A stretch of 33,227 nt of DNA from Pseudomonadota bacterium (lineage in GTDB: Bacteria; Desulfobacterota; Desulfarculia; Desulfarculales; Desulfarculaceae): NCBI GenBank assembly GCA_018819925.1, contig JAHJPG010000028.1, forward strand, positions 1 to 33,227, in the 5' to 3' direction. The position numbers and the translations under genes were made by a program. This document shows, piece by piece, positions 24,453 through 32,818 of this stretch. Position 1 is the first letter of the stretch. Every line of letters starts with the position of its first letter. The notes beneath the pieces are model-generated. The model did not search any database, had not been told where the DNA came from, and worked only from the letters and a program-made list of their open reading frames with translations.

Positions 24453-25211
24453 CTGACTGTTCGCATCCGCTCCAAATTCTTCCCGCCGGCCTGCTTAATG
24501 GCTATGCTGCTGCTGGTTGGCGCCTGCGGCCCCAAGGTGGTGCCCCCTCCCCCGGCGGGCCGCGATCTGCCCAAGGGCAAGCCCTATACCGTTTTCGGCC
24601 GCACCTATCAGCCCTACACCAAGGCCCACGGCTATGAGGAACGGGGCTTGGCCTCCTGGTACGGCCCCAAGTTTCAAGGCCGCCTGACCTCCAACGGCGA
24701 GGTCTACGACATGGAAAAGATGACCGCGGCCCACAAGCTGCTGCCCTTCAACACCTGGGTGGAAGTCAACAACCAGGCCAACGGACAAAAAGCGGTGGTG
24801 AGAATCAACGACCGGGGCCCCTTTGTGGACGGCCGCGTCATCGACCTGTCCAAGGCGGCGGCCCGCAAACTTGGGGTTATCGGTCCAGGCACCGCCCCTG
24901 TGGTCATTCGGGCACTGGGCCAGCGGCCGCCGGGCGCGGCTCCCCCGCCGGCCGACGCGCCCACCGTAGTGGTCAAACTGGGGCCCTTGACGGTCCAGGT
25001 GGGGGCGTTTACCCAAGAGAGCAACGCATGGCGTCTGGCCGCCCTGTTGCGCACCCGCCACCAGGACGTGTCGGTGGTGGATTACAACCGGGGCGACGCA
25101 GTGTTCAGGCGGGTGCGGGTGGGCAAACTGGAGAGCCTGGACGCAGCGGAAAAACTGAAGGCCCGTTTGCGGCAAGAGGGCCACAAACAGGCCTTTGTCG
25201 TGGCCTGGTAA
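24453..25211 (+). CDS. rlpA: RlpA-like septal lipoprotein with SPOR domain
   Basis: A 252-residue lipoprotein if it starts at CTG 24453. The double-psi beta-barrel of RlpA is clear: GLASWYGPKFQGRLTSNGE, MTAAHKLLPFNTWVEV and RINDRGPFVDGRVIDLS, with the Glu, His and Asp conserved in RlpA lytic transglycosylases. A Pro/Ala-rich linker leads to a C-terminal SPOR domain (LTVQVGAFTQESNAWRLAALL ... FVVAW), which binds denuded septal glycan. The start is unusual: no ATG, GTG or TTG precedes 24498 in frame. ATG 24498 gives a signal peptide without positive charges. CTG 24453 sits 6 nt after GGGAGG and gives MTVRIRSK..., then a hydrophobic core and lipobox V-G-A-C at residue 25. It is convergent with ihfA, 11 nt apart. 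Confidence 0.9.
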   Translation: MTVRIRSKFFPPACLMAMLLLVGACGPKVVPPPPAGRDLPKGKPYTVFGRTYQPYTKAHGYEERGLASWYGPKFQGRLTSNGEVYDMEKMTAAHKLLPFNTWVEVNNQANGQKAVVRINDRGPFVDGRVIDLSKAAARKLGVIGPGTAPVVIRALGQRPPGAAPPPADAPTVVVKLGPLTVQVGAFTQESNAWRLAALLRTRHQDVSVVDYNRGDAVFRRVRVGKLESLDAAEKLKARLRQEGHKQAFVVAW

Positions 25212-25222
25212 GGAGTTGGCGG

Positions 25223-25525
25223 CTATTCCGGGTCTAGCCCGGCCGCTTCGTTTATGCGGCGGCGCAGCACTCCAGAGGTCTTGAACACCACCACCCGGCG
25301 GGCCCGAAGCTGCAAATCCGCGCGGGTTTGGGGGTTGCGCCCACGGCGAGCCTTCTTGGCCTTGACCATGAATTTGCCGAAGCCGCTGATCAACAGATCA
25401 TCCCCTTGAGACAGGGCGTCCTTCATTAACTCCAAAGCAGTTTCCACCACCTCCCGGGAACGGTTCTTGGGCAACTGGGTGGTTTCATATACTTCACTGA
25501 TTATGTTCTCTTTGGTCAGCGCCAA
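25223..25525 (-). CDS. ihfA: Integration host factor alpha subunit (HU/IHF family)
   Basis: A 100-residue HU/IHF fold protein. The helical N-terminus is LTKENIISEVYETTQLPKNRSREVV, then DDLLISGFGKFMVKAKKARRGRNPQT, whose GFGKF and RxGRNP are the family signature with the DNA-intercalating Pro, and a helical C-terminus. The ISGFGKF and RRGRNPQT details favour IHF-alpha over HU. TTG 25525 is chosen: it starts MALTKENI, the usual IHF-alpha beginning, and GGAG lies 7-8 nt upstream. GTG 25531 sits directly on the ribosome site. IHF bends DNA at specific sites in nucleoid structure, transcription and recombination. It has its own promoter and is divergent from ssrA. Confidence 0.88.
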   Translation of the reverse strand: MALTKENIISEVYETTQLPKNRSREVVETALELMKDALSQGDDLLISGFGKFMVKAKKARRGRNPQTRADLQLRARRVVVFKTSGVLRRRINEAAGLDPE

Positions 25526-25597
25526 CGCCACTCTCCTTTGCCAACCTAAAAATTAACCACTGGTGGGCCGGACCAACTTGAATGAATGCGTTAGGCG

Positions 25598-25626
25598 ACT
25601 ATCTCCAATATAGTTCCTTTTGTCAA
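25598..25626 (-). promoter_or_regulatory. Promoter of ihfA
   Basis: On the minus strand TTGACA (plus 25621-25626) is a perfect -35 box; 17 nt further is GATAGT (plus 25598-25603), 4 of 6 matches to the -10. It predicts a leader of about 65 nt before ihfA. An 8-bp inverted repeat (25582-25589 and 25635-25642) flanks it. Confidence 0.55.
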
Positions 25627-25664
25627 TACCTTTAGCATTCATAGCCGCCACAGGGGGGCTGCAC

Positions 25665-25693
25665 TTGTAATGCCGGGTCCCAATGTCTATATT
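25665..25693 (+). promoter_or_regulatory. Promoter of ssrA (tmRNA)
   Basis: TTGTAA at 25665-25670, 17 nt, TATATT at 25688-25693. Start predicted near 25700, which is 19 nt before the mature tmRNA 5' end and fits a short trimmed leader. Confidence 0.6.
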
Positions 25694-25718
25694 TAAGGTA
25701 CCTGCAAGATTGGCTTGT

Positions 25719-26078
25719 GGGGGCGACATGGTTTCGACGGAGGCAGTTGACGCTACAAGTTGCATGCCGGGGTCCTGTCGGCCCGTAATCCGGTGGGAAA
25801 ATAAAGTAATCGCAGACGATTACACATACGCCGTAGCCGCGTAAATAAGGCTACCGTCCTCCCAGCCTACTCCTGCGGGGCTGGTGCGGGCGTCGATCAG
25901 CGGGATAGGAAACGGGCATTGTCTAACCGGCCCGCGACCGAAACAATAGGCTAGACTGGCCACCCGGAAGCCCTGTCCGTTGGGACTATCCGGGGGCGAG
26001 ATGCAAACACGGACTAAGCATGTAGTGGCTTGGGCTGAAAGCTTTCGGACCGGGGTTCGATTCCCCGCGCCTCCACCA
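25719..26078 (+). ncRNA. ssrA: Transfer-messenger RNA (tmRNA)
   Basis: A 360-nt one-piece tmRNA that rescues stalled ribosomes by trans-translation with SmpB. The 5' end GGGGGCGACATGGTTTCGAC and the 3' end GGTTCGATTCCCCGCGCCTCC-ACCA form the tRNA-like domain. The 7-bp acceptor stem GGGGGCG/CGCCTCC has one G-T pair, the T-arm is canonical, and CCA is encoded (26076-26078). The tag reading frame is at 25812-25844: GCA GAC GAT TAC ACA TAC GCC GTA GCC GCG TAA, giving A-D-D-Y-T-Y-A-V-A-A. The terminal AVAA/ALAA-like end is the usual protease recognition tail. The pseudoknot region lies between the tag and the 3' domain. Promoter and terminator are both visible. Confidence 0.97.
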
Positions 26079-26094
26079 AAAACTTTTTATGATT

Positions 26095-26118
26095 TAGGCC
26101 GGTTGCGAAGCCGGCCTA
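26095..26118 (+). terminator. Terminator after ssrA
   Basis: TAGGCCGG (26095-26102), 8-nt loop, CCGGCCTA (26111-26118), then TTTCTTTG. It lies 16 nt after the tmRNA CCA end, with an upstream A/T-rich stretch AAAAACTTTTTAT. Confidence 0.82.
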
Positions 26119-26167
26119 TTTCTTTGCCCCACGATAGCCCCGCCCCCATGGCCGTTTGTCGCGGTCA

Positions 26168-28174
26168 TTATTGCGAGTCCAGCACCTGGCGCACCTTGCG
26201 GGCCAGGGAGGCGGCAGACACCGGCTTTTGCAAAAATGCCACCCCGGAGTCCAGTATCCCGTGATGGGCGATCACGTTGTCGGTGTAGCCCGACATGTAC
26301 AAAACTTTGAGGTCCGGCCGGTGGGCACGCAGCCGGTCATAGAGGTCCTTGCCGCTCATGCGGGGCATGACCACATCGGTGAGCAACAGGTCCAGGTGCA
26401 AGTATTTTTCGGCGGCCAGCGCCAGGGCCTTTTCACCGCCGTCCGTCTCCAGCACCCGGTAACCCAGGCGCCTAAGGGCCTGGCACACAACGGCGCGCAC
26501 CGTCTGCTCATCCTCGGCCACAAGGATGGTCTCCGCTCCACCCACCACACCCGGCAAATCGAATGGCTCCAGAAGGATTGCATCCCTTCCGTCCACCCGC
26601 GGCAGGTAGATTTTAAAGGTCGTCCCCCCGCCCGGCTCACTGTAGACGTAGATGTTGCCCCGGTGCTGCCTGACGATGCCGTAGACCATGGCCAGGCCCA
26701 GCCCCGTGCCCTTGCCCACCTCCTTGGTGGTGAAGAAGGGATCGAACATGCGGCTGCGTACGGCCTCCGGAATGCCGGGGCCGTTGTCGCTAACCGCCAA
26801 CATAACGTAGGGTCCAGGTTCGACGCCGGAGTGTTTGGCGGCGTATTGTTGGTCCAGCACAACGTTTGCGGTCTCAATGGTCATCCGGCCGCCCTTTTGC
26901 ATTGCATCGCGGGAGTTGGACACCAGGTTCAGCAGCACCTGGCCGATATGGTGTTGGTCGGCCTGCACCAAACCGGCCTCCGGGTCCAGGACAGTCTCAA
27001 GTTCGATGTCCTCGCCGATGATGGGGCGCAGCATTGCCAGATTGTTTTGGATGACCTTGGTTAGACTGAGGGTATGCATCTCCAGGGTTTGCTTGCGGCT
27101 GAAAGCCAACAACTGGCTGACCAGATTGCGCGCCCGCCAGGAGCTGGCGAGCACCTGCTCCAGGTTGCCCCGCAAGGGGCTGCTCCCTTCCAGGTCAGCC
27201 AGGGTCAGTTCGCTATAGCCGATTATGGCCGAAAGGATGTTGTTGAAGTCATGAGCGATGCCACCGGCCAGGGTGCCCAGGGACTCCATTTTCTGGGCCT
27301 GGCGGAGCTGCTCTTCCAGCAGGTTCCTTGCATTCTCGGCCCGCTCGCGCTCGGCGATCTCTCGCTTCAGGTGGGCGTTTAGCCGGGCCAGTTCGTCGGT
27401 CCTCTTGACCTTCTCGAACATCTGGTCCAGCGAGGAGCGCATCTTTTCCAGGCTCTCGGCCAGATGCCCAATCTCATCCCTGCCCCCGGGCAGCGAAATG
27501 GGGGCCTTGAGGTCTCCCTCGGCGATGCGGGCCGCCGAATCCTCCAGCTTGGTCAAGGGCGCGACGAAATATCTCTTTGACAGGAGAAAAATCAGAAGGA
27601 GCGCCGCGATGCCGCAGACCGCGGCAATGATTATGGTGACGTTGCGGATGCGAACCAGCGAGGCGAAGGCCTCGCTCTCGGGTATGGCCAGAAAGACGGC
27701 CCACTTCCAGGGGGCGAAGTAGTGGGCCACATAGACCTCGTCTCCAGCGCTGCTTGCGATCTGGCCATGAACCGCACCTTCGCGGTTGCCAATGATTTTC
27801 GCGGCGATTCCTCGCCATTTGGCTTTCATGGTTTCTTTGGAGTGCTTGAGGGAGCAAAAGACCAAATGCCCGGCGGCGTCAATGGCGAACAAGTGCCCAG
27901 ACTTGGCTATGCGCACCGCATCGGCGGCCGTGGCCGCGCGCTTTTTATAATCATCCACAAAAGATTTGACCCCGGCCAGCCCGTGTTTCATCAGAAGCTC
28001 GTTGGGCCGGACCAGGTTCTCGGCGACAAATCCGGCCAGGACCGTGGCCAGGTAATTATTGACGGCCTCCCTGATTCCCGCCCGGGCTTGCCAATAGGAC
28101 CATCCGCCCAGGGTCAATATCGAGGCCAGCACCAAGGGCATGATTACCAGGATGATTTTCGACTGCAGCTTCAT
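26168..28174 (-). CDS. Hybrid sensor histidine kinase with Cache, HAMP and receiver domains
   Basis: A 668-residue membrane kinase. N-terminal membrane segment (about residues 8-27), a periplasmic single-Cache-like sensor (about 30-185, [31 protein letters not shown]), and a second membrane segment (about 190-213). A HAMP domain ([19 protein letters not shown]) and a coiled coil follow. The dimerisation domain has phospho-acceptor His in [14 protein letters not shown]. The ATPase domain has [34 protein letters not shown]-terminal receiver has the phospho-acceptor Asp in LLLTDVVMP. The upstream gene for a lone substrate-binding protein ends 12 nt before this ATG. That protein may present ligand to the sensor. 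No phosphotransfer or response regulator gene is seen nearby. Confidence 0.93.
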   Translation of the reverse strand: MKLQSKIILVIMPLVLASILTLGGWSYWQARAGIREAVNNYLATVLAGFVAENLVRPNELLMKHGLAGVKSFVDDYKKRAATAADAVRIAKSGHLFAIDAAGHLVFCSLKHSKETMKAKWRGIAAKIIGNREGAVHGQIASSAGDEVYVAHYFAPWKWAVFLAIPESEAFASLVRIRNVTIIIAAVCGIAALLLIFLLSKRYFVAPLTKLEDSAARIAEGDLKAPISLPGGRDEIGHLAESLEKMRSSLDQMFEKVKRTDELARLNAHLKREIAERERAENARNLLEEQLRQAQKMESLGTLAGGIAHDFNNILSAIIGYSELTLADLEGSSPLRGNLEQVLASSWRARNLVSQLLAFSRKQTLEMHTLSLTKVIQNNLAMLRPIIGEDIELETVLDPEAGLVQADQHHIGQVLLNLVSNSRDAMQKGGRMTIETANVVLDQQYAAKHSGVEPGPYVMLAVSDNGPGIPEAVRSRMFDPFFTTKEVGKGTGLGLAMVYGIVRQHRGNIYVYSEPGGGTTFKIYLPRVDGRDAILLEPFDLPGVVGGAETILVAEDEQTVRAVVCQALRRLGYRVLETDGGEKALALAAEKYLHLDLLLTDVVMPRMSGKDLYDRLRAHRPDLKVLYMSGYTDNVIAHHGILDSGVAFLQKPVSAASLARKVRQVLDSQ

Positions 28175-28186
28175 GGCCCCGTCCCG

Positions 28187-29227
28187 TTAGCGATATACGT
28201 TGTCCCCTGCCATCTCCAAAAGATCGGGCGGCACCACGATACCCAGCTTCAAGGCGGTGCTCAGATTGATGCCCAACTCAAAAACCGATGGCGGCTTGAC
28301 GGGTATCTCGCCGGGCTTTTTGTCATTCAAGATGTCACTGGCCAGCAGGGCGACCTCACGGCTGGCCGCCGGCCAATTGGGATTGACCTGCATCAGGGCG
28401 CCCATCTTGACGCTCTGCATGGTGGTTCCGAAAGCCACGGGGATTGCGGGGTTGTCGAGCAGCACGCGAGTGTAGTCGTCCACCTCGCCCAAGGGGCCAG
28501 CCGGCTCCCACCAGAATCGCACCCGGCCCTTGAGCGCCTCCACTCCCTTGGCCACGTCCACTAGCATGTCCGCCATCCCCTGGGGCACCTTCCTGTATTC
28601 CACGGCATAAGGCAGGAAGCGTATGTCTCCCCGCCTTTTTTCAATGGCTTGCAACTCCCTGAGATCTCCCCTGGCCGAGGGGTAGGTGGAGTGGATGAAG
28701 CCGAAGGTCATGGGCCGGCTGGCCGTGGTCTGCCCCACCAGGCGCATAACCAACCTAACCTTGATTTCCCGGGGAACCCCGTAGACCACCCCGGTGACGT
28801 TGGTGCCCGTGGCCACACCTATCCGCTCGATCACCCCCGCGCCCACCGGATCGGATACCACGCAAAACAAGACCGGCACATCCGTGCCCCTCAGTAGGCT
28901 TACCGCGGTTTGGGTGGCCATGGTGGCCACGGTTATCACCAAGTCGGGCCTTCCTGCCTTCAGGGCGGTTTCAAGCTCCTTTTCCGCCCGTTGACGGTCC
29001 CCCTGGGCCTTGATTACCGTGAGGTCGAGGTTTTTACCGGGCATATAGCCCATGCGCTCCAGATTGCTTATGATTCCCTTGACGTGGGCCAAAACCACCG
29101 GCACGGGCATGGTTTCAATCAGGATCACGCGTTTTGTCGGGGAGCCTACGCCCGGCAGTGGCAGGAACACCAGGATCGCTAAGGCCACAAGGGGCAGACC
29201 GACGTATTTCCCGATGTTTTTTGACAT
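28187..29227 (-). CDS. ABC-type substrate-binding protein (ABC_sub_bind / TrpX-like family)
   Basis: A 346-residue exported protein. MSKNIGKYVGLPLVALAILVFLPLPGVGSPTKR is a signal peptide with no lipobox. The mature part (VILIETMPVPVVLAHVKGI, PDLVITVATMATQTAV, DVPVLFCVVSDPVGAGV, ATGTNVTGVVYGVP) matches the PF04392 type of two-lobed binding protein. The end PPSVFELGINLSTALKLGIVVPPDLLEMAGDNVYR is characteristic. No permease or ATPase gene follows; instead a histidine kinase gene does, so it probably serves as a ligand-binding sensor component. ATG 29227 has GGAGG 7 nt upstream; the reading from 29263 would lack a good ribosome site. Ligand is unknown (some relatives bind amino acids). Confidence 0.85.
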   Translation of the reverse strand: MSKNIGKYVGLPLVALAILVFLPLPGVGSPTKRVILIETMPVPVVLAHVKGIISNLERMGYMPGKNLDLTVIKAQGDRQRAEKELETALKAGRPDLVITVATMATQTAVSLLRGTDVPVLFCVVSDPVGAGVIERIGVATGTNVTGVVYGVPREIKVRLVMRLVGQTTASRPMTFGFIHSTYPSARGDLRELQAIEKRRGDIRFLPYAVEYRKVPQGMADMLVDVAKGVEALKGRVRFWWEPAGPLGEVDDYTRVLLDNPAIPVAFGTTMQSVKMGALMQVNPNWPAASREVALLASDILNDKKPGEIPVKPPSVFELGINLSTALKLGIVVPPDLLEMAGDNVYR

Positions 29228-29276
29228 GATGGTGGCCTCCGAAATCTGGCCGGCATGCGGCACTGCTTATTATTTC

Positions 29277-29306
29277 ATAGTACGCCACTGTCCTTTCGCC
29301 GGTCAA
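29277..29306 (-). promoter_or_regulatory. Promoter of the binding-protein/kinase operon
   Basis: On the minus strand TTGACC (plus 29301-29306), 18 nt, TACTAT (plus 29277-29282), predicting a start about 40-45 nt before the ATG at 29227. Confidence 0.55.
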
Positions 29307-29621
29307 ACTCGCGTCTTGTTTCAGATAGCGCCCACAACCTCACGAATATAACGGGCAAATGGAAACGACCAGGCCACGGGCGGCCAATAGCGCTGGCCAT
29401 GGCAAGCAATCGGCGCGTCTCCCACGGCATCTGCTGTCGGTGCTAAAACGCCGTGCCGTTGATAAAGCTCACCCATCACCCAAAAACCGGTGTACAGGGA
29501 TTGCCCCCTGCGATTCATGCTTTGTATCCCCTGCAACCTCTGCTATGTTCTCAAGGCGTCGATGCGATGAGCGAAATTTCAATAGTTAGCCACCAAGCAC
29601 GTAATCGGGACGATAAAGACC
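29307..29621. other. Intergenic stretch with no recognised gene
   Basis: About 315 bases between divergent genes. Short open frames overlap on both strands but none has a good ribosome site or recognisable protein pattern. It presumably holds the promoter for the plus-strand Cys-rich genes, although I could not pick one with confidence. Confidence 0.4.
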
Positions 29622-29849
29622 ATGCAAGAATGCCCCTTGTTGAGCACCTGCGGTTTTTTTGCCAAATATCAAGAAAACAAGAGCTTGGCATGCCGCGGTT
29701 TCATAAATCGTTACTGCCGGGGGGCGGAGCAGGACCTGTGCAAACGCAAGCAGCACCGCCTGGAGCACGGCACTCCCCCCTCCGATGACATGATGCCCAA
29801 CGGCCGCATGATCGCCGATCTGGGCGAGCTGATCGGCTCCAAGGCCTGA
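29622..29849 (+). CDS. Small Cys-rich protein
   Basis: A 75-residue soluble protein of a type I recall as occurring in several Desulfobacterota, without a known function. Five cysteines: two in the first ten residues (ECPLLSTC), one in LACRGFINRYCRG plus a second there, and one in DLCKRKQHR. The segment PPSDDMMPNGRMI is a conserved-looking tail. The spacing C-x5-C, C-x7-C, C-x7-C could bind metal or an iron-sulfur cluster, which is inference. ATG 29622 has only a weak ribosome site. It is followed 15 nt later by a gene for a secreted Cys protein. Confidence 0.75.
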   Translation: MQECPLLSTCGFFAKYQENKSLACRGFINRYCRGAEQDLCKRKQHRLEHGTPPSDDMMPNGRMIADLGELIGSKA

Positions 29850-29864
29850 ACGGTGTTGAGGAAC

Positions 29865-30287
29865 ATGTACGGCAAAAATCTTGGCAGGGCCGCGTGGCGG
29901 GGATTGGCCTTGGCGGCGGCTGTCTGGCTGTTGGGGGCCTCGCCGGCCTGGGCCTTGGTATGTCCCGCCCCCGAAGGGTTGCTGGTGGTGGACGGCTGGT
30001 GGAGCGCGCCCGGAGGGTGGCAGCAGGACCGCGCCTACAAAAAACCGGCGGGCTCGGCGCGCATCGCCGATTTCGCCGCGGCCTCGTTTCGGGGAAATTT
30101 GAAGGGCCCGGGCAAACTGATGTGCCTTTACGTGGTCGACGGCCAGCCCGGCGCGGAATACACCAAGATATTCCACCCCTCATCCGGCGGTCCCATGGAT
30201 TTTGATTGGGACTGCCCCGCGGCCACCACGGACATCACCTGCTCTTGCGTGGGCCTCAGGCGCAGCGACTGCGAGGTGCGCGACTAG
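29865..30287 (+). CDS. Hypothetical secreted protein with six cysteines
   Basis: A 140-residue protein with a Sec signal peptide (MYGKNLGRAAWRGLALAAAVWLLGASPAWA, cleavage likely after residue 30). The mature part of about 110 residues has six Cys: in VCPAPEG, MCLYVVDG, and four in DCPAATTDITCSCVGLRRSDC. Three disulfides in the periplasm are plausible. No family recognised. ATG 29865 is chosen with GAGG 4-5 nt upstream; an earlier GTG at 29853 adds four residues. It ends 4 nt from the convergent alpha/beta hydrolase stop. Confidence 0.65.
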   Translation: MYGKNLGRAAWRGLALAAAVWLLGASPAWALVCPAPEGLLVVDGWWSAPGGWQQDRAYKKPAGSARIADFAAASFRGNLKGPGKLMCLYVVDGQPGAEYTKIFHPSSGGPMDFDWDCPAATTDITCSCVGLRRSDCEVRD

Positions 30288-30291
30288 ACCG

Positions 30292-31008
30292 CTAGGCCAT
30301 TGGCCTGACGAACTGCTCGACCCAGGCCAGGCTGTGGGCCATGGCCTTCTTCTGGTCATCCAGGTTGCTCAGGCGGTGATCCGCCCCGGGCAGCACCAAC
30401 AGGCCCTTGGGCTCGGCCAACAGTTGGTGGGCCCGCCGGGCTTGCCCCACGGGCACCACCTCGTCCAACTCGCCATGCGCCAATAAGGCCCGAGCCGTGC
30501 GGGCCAACACCGCCTCCAGGTCGTGGTGGTGCATGTCGCGAACCATCTCCCGCAGGGTGGGCCGCCCCTGGGGGTCCTGGATAATTCCGAACAAGGGCTC
30601 GAAATCCCAAGGCGTGGACCAGTGCAGGGAGCACACCGGAGGTTCGATGTCCCCTGCCAGGGCAACCACCGTGCCGCCAAAGGACGAGCCCATGTACACC
30701 AAAGGCAACTCCGGCTCCCGGGCGCGCATGGCCTTAACCACGGCAAGGAACTCGTCACGGCGGGCGGTGAGGGAGGTTCGGCTCAAATCCCCGGGGGATT
30801 CGCCGCAGCCGGCGTGGTCGAAACGCAGGGCCAGGTGCCCGGTTTCGGCCAACGCTCCGGCAAGGCGAGTCAGTTTTTGGCTGTCCTTGGAGGATTCCAG
30901 GCCGTGGGAAATTATGGCCAAGGAGCGTGGCCGGCCTTGGGGCCGGTGCAGCCGCCCGGCCAACTCCAAGCCTGCAAAGGGTACGTTGAAGACTTGGGAT
31001 TCAAACAC
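30292..31008 (-). CDS. Alpha/beta hydrolase (serine hydrolase)
   Basis: A 238-residue cytosolic alpha/beta hydrolase of the S33/lysophospholipase-like type. Oxyanion segment ISHGLESS near residue 33, the LRFDHAGCGES strand, nucleophile elbow MGSSFGG near 105, acid residue in HGELDEVVP near 188, and catalytic His in GADHRLS near 218. Substrate unknown. GTG 31008 is used because it begins the strand MFESQVFNVPFAGLELAGRL; the ribosome site is weak, so the start is less sure. The gene lies 18 nt after the flippase-like gene on the same strand. Confidence 0.88.
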   Translation of the reverse strand: MFESQVFNVPFAGLELAGRLHRPQGRPRSLAIISHGLESSKDSQKLTRLAGALAETGHLALRFDHAGCGESPGDLSRTSLTARRDEFLAVVKAMRAREPELPLVYMGSSFGGTVVALAGDIEPPVCSLHWSTPWDFEPLFGIIQDPQGRPTLREMVRDMHHHDLEAVLARTARALLAHGELDEVVPVGQARRAHQLLAEPKGLLVLPGADHRLSNLDDQKKAMAHSLAWVEQFVRPMA

Positions 31009-31026
31009 GCTTAACCCGCTCCCCTG

Positions 31027-32043
31027 TCAACCGTTATTGCTTTTAAGGGCCTTGCCGGTGAGCGCTCCCCAGCCCAACCCCAGGCGCCACAGATAGTACA
31101 GGCCCAGCAGGGTGGTGGAGACGAAGTGGTTCAGCCACAGCACCATGGCGTAGGAGCCCGCCACTCCCGGGTTGGCCCCCATGAAGGCCAGGGTGGCCGC
31201 GGCGGCCAGGTGAAAGGTGCCCACAAAGGCCGGGGCGGCGGGGATAAGCAGGGCCAGGGCCAACACCACCTCCATGAGCACTCCGGCCATGAAGCCAAGG
31301 TGGATGCCGAAGGCCAGGATGAACATCCAGGCCCACACCGCCAGCACCGCCCAGGTGCACAGGGAATAAATCCCGATCCACACCAGGTCGCGCGCCCTGG
31401 CCAGGGCCAGTCCATCGCAAAAGGAGTCGCAGGCTTCCAAGACCTTGATGCTGAAACGCTCGGGCAAGGGAGTTAGCAACCAGGCCATGAGCCGAAGGGA
31501 AACCGCCCGTTGCCAGCGGAAGGCCTGCAAGGCTATGAGCAGGCCGGCGAATAGAATCAGGCCCAGCCAACCGGCGGTGCGCAGGTTGGCGGCGGTAATC
31601 AGGCTGCCCTTTACCTGCCCCACGGGCAGGTCCACGAAAAGCAGCACCAAAAGCAGCATGAAAAGCACGGTGAGGCCGTCGTAGACCCGCTCCAGGACCA
31701 CGGTGGCCAAGGTGGCCGACTTGCTCACCCCCTGGGTGCGGCCCAGAACGATGGCCCGCACCACCTCGCCCAGGTGGGCGGGCAGAATGTTGTTGCCCAA
31801 AAAGCCAATCATCAGAGCCGCAAACAGGGGCCTGAACTTGACCAGGGCCACCGGGCGCATGAGATAGTGCCAGCGTATGGCCCTGAAGCAGTAGGAGATG
31901 ATGTAGACCGCCGTGGCCGGGGCCAGCCACCACAGGTTCAACTGATCCAGGGAGGCCAGCATCTGGCCCGGAGGGGCCGCCTGAAAAAACAAATAGACCG
32001 CGGCCAGGCTCACCAGGAGCCCTATGAGGTAGTGTTTCCACAT
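31027..32043 (-). CDS. Flippase-like / LPG-synthase-TM family membrane protein
   Basis: A 338-residue polytopic protein of the UPF0104/YbhN group (lysylphosphatidylglycerol synthase TM region). About eight hydrophobic segments are visible. Signature elements: FRAIRWHYLMRP near residue 54, IGFLGNNILPAHLGEVVRAIVL (about 78-99), LERVYDGLTVL near 120, and LLIPAAPAFVGTFHLAAAATL near 268. Members lack the catalytic LPG-synthase domain and are proposed to move lipids or lipid-linked sugars across the membrane. It follows the DPM1-like glycosyltransferase gene by 13 nt, a common pairing that suggests lipid-linked sugar or lipid export. ATG 32043. Confidence 0.9.
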   Translation of the reverse strand: MWKHYLIGLLVSLAAVYLFFQAAPPGQMLASLDQLNLWWLAPATAVYIISYCFRAIRWHYLMRPVALVKFRPLFAALMIGFLGNNILPAHLGEVVRAIVLGRTQGVSKSATLATVVLERVYDGLTVLFMLLLVLLFVDLPVGQVKGSLITAANLRTAGWLGLILFAGLLIALQAFRWQRAVSLRLMAWLLTPLPERFSIKVLEACDSFCDGLALARARDLVWIGIYSLCTWAVLAVWAWMFILAFGIHLGFMAGVLMEVVLALALLIPAAPAFVGTFHLAAAATLAFMGANPGVAGSYAMVLWLNHFVSTTLLGLYYLWRLGLGWGALTGKALKSNNG

Positions 32044-32056
32044 GGGGTGGGCCGGC

Positions 32057-32779
32057 TCAGTCCGTGAAGCGGAACTTGATGAGGCACCACAGGGCCACCA
32101 GCCCGTCGCGCCAGGTTATCTTTTTGCCCTCGTCGAACTCCCGGCCGGTGTAGGAGATGGGCACCTCGTAGATGCGGATGCCTTTTTTGAGAATCTTGGC
32201 GGTTATCTCCGGCTCGAAGTTGAAGCGGTCGCTCTTGATGGTGATGCCCTGCATGGACTCGCGAGTGAAGAGCTTGTAGCAGGTCTCCATGTCGCTCAGG
32301 GTGGTGTTGAACAACACGTTGGTCACCAAGGTCAAAAACCGGTTGCCAAGCCAGTGGTGGAAGAACATGTTGCGCCGCTCGCCGGTAAAGCGCGAGCCGT
32401 ATACCACCTCGGCCTTTCCCTTTTGCACCGGGGCCAACAGCTTAAGGTAATCCTCGGGGTCGTACTCCAGGTCAGCGTCTTGGATGATGATAAGGTCGCC
32501 CTGGGCCTGGGCGAACCCGGTGCGCAACGCCGCGCCCTTGCCCATGTTCACCGGATGGCGGTACAGCCGTATGGGCCGGTCGAAAGGCTTCAGACCTTCA
32601 TCCACCGAGGTCAGGCCTTCCATGGCCTGGGCGATGGCCAGGGAGCCGTCGGTGGAACAGTCGTCCACCATAATCAGTTCTCGTTCCAAATCGCCCAAGT
32701 CCACCGCCTGGACCTGGCGCACGATCTGGGCCAGGAAATTTTCTTCGTTGAAGACCGGCATCACCACCGTGAGCAGCAA
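32057..32779 (-). CDS. Family 2 glycosyltransferase (dolichol-phosphate mannosyltransferase-like)
   Basis: A 240-residue GT-A fold transferase: [16 protein letters not shown] at the start, [12 protein letters not shown] near residue 36, [12 protein letters not shown] near 79, and the DAD nucleotide-sugar/metal motif in [15 protein letters not shown] near 97. SRFTGERRN and the acceptor-side [30 protein letters not shown] follow. No membrane segments, so it acts on a membrane lipid phosphate from the cytosolic side, as DPM1 does. The start is TTG 32779, with AAGGAGG 5 nt upstream; no ATG matches better. Likely to work with the flippase-like gene just downstream. Confidence 0.93.
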   Translation of the reverse strand: MLLTVVMPVFNEENFLAQIVRQVQAVDLGDLERELIMVDDCSTDGSLAIAQAMEGLTSVDEGLKPFDRPIRLYRHPVNMGKGAALRTGFAQAQGDLIIIQDADLEYDPEDYLKLLAPVQKGKAEVVYGSRFTGERRNMFFHHWLGNRFLTLVTNVLFNTTLSDMETCYKLFTRESMQGITIKSDRFNFEPEITAKILKKGIRIYEVPISYTGREFDEGKKITWRDGLVALWCLIKFRFTD

Positions 32780-32818
32780 GGTAGCCTCCTTGTCCGGTAA
32801 GGGCCTAAACAGCCGGGG

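Noticed and set aside
25553-25765. 70-residue minus-strand frame between ihfA and ssrA
   Set aside because: It runs into the tmRNA 5' end and covers both divergent promoters; no ribosome site or protein pattern.
29359-29589. 76-residue plus-strand frame upstream of the Cys-rich genes
   Set aside because: No ribosome site, no recognisable pattern, and it competes with overlapping frames of similar length.
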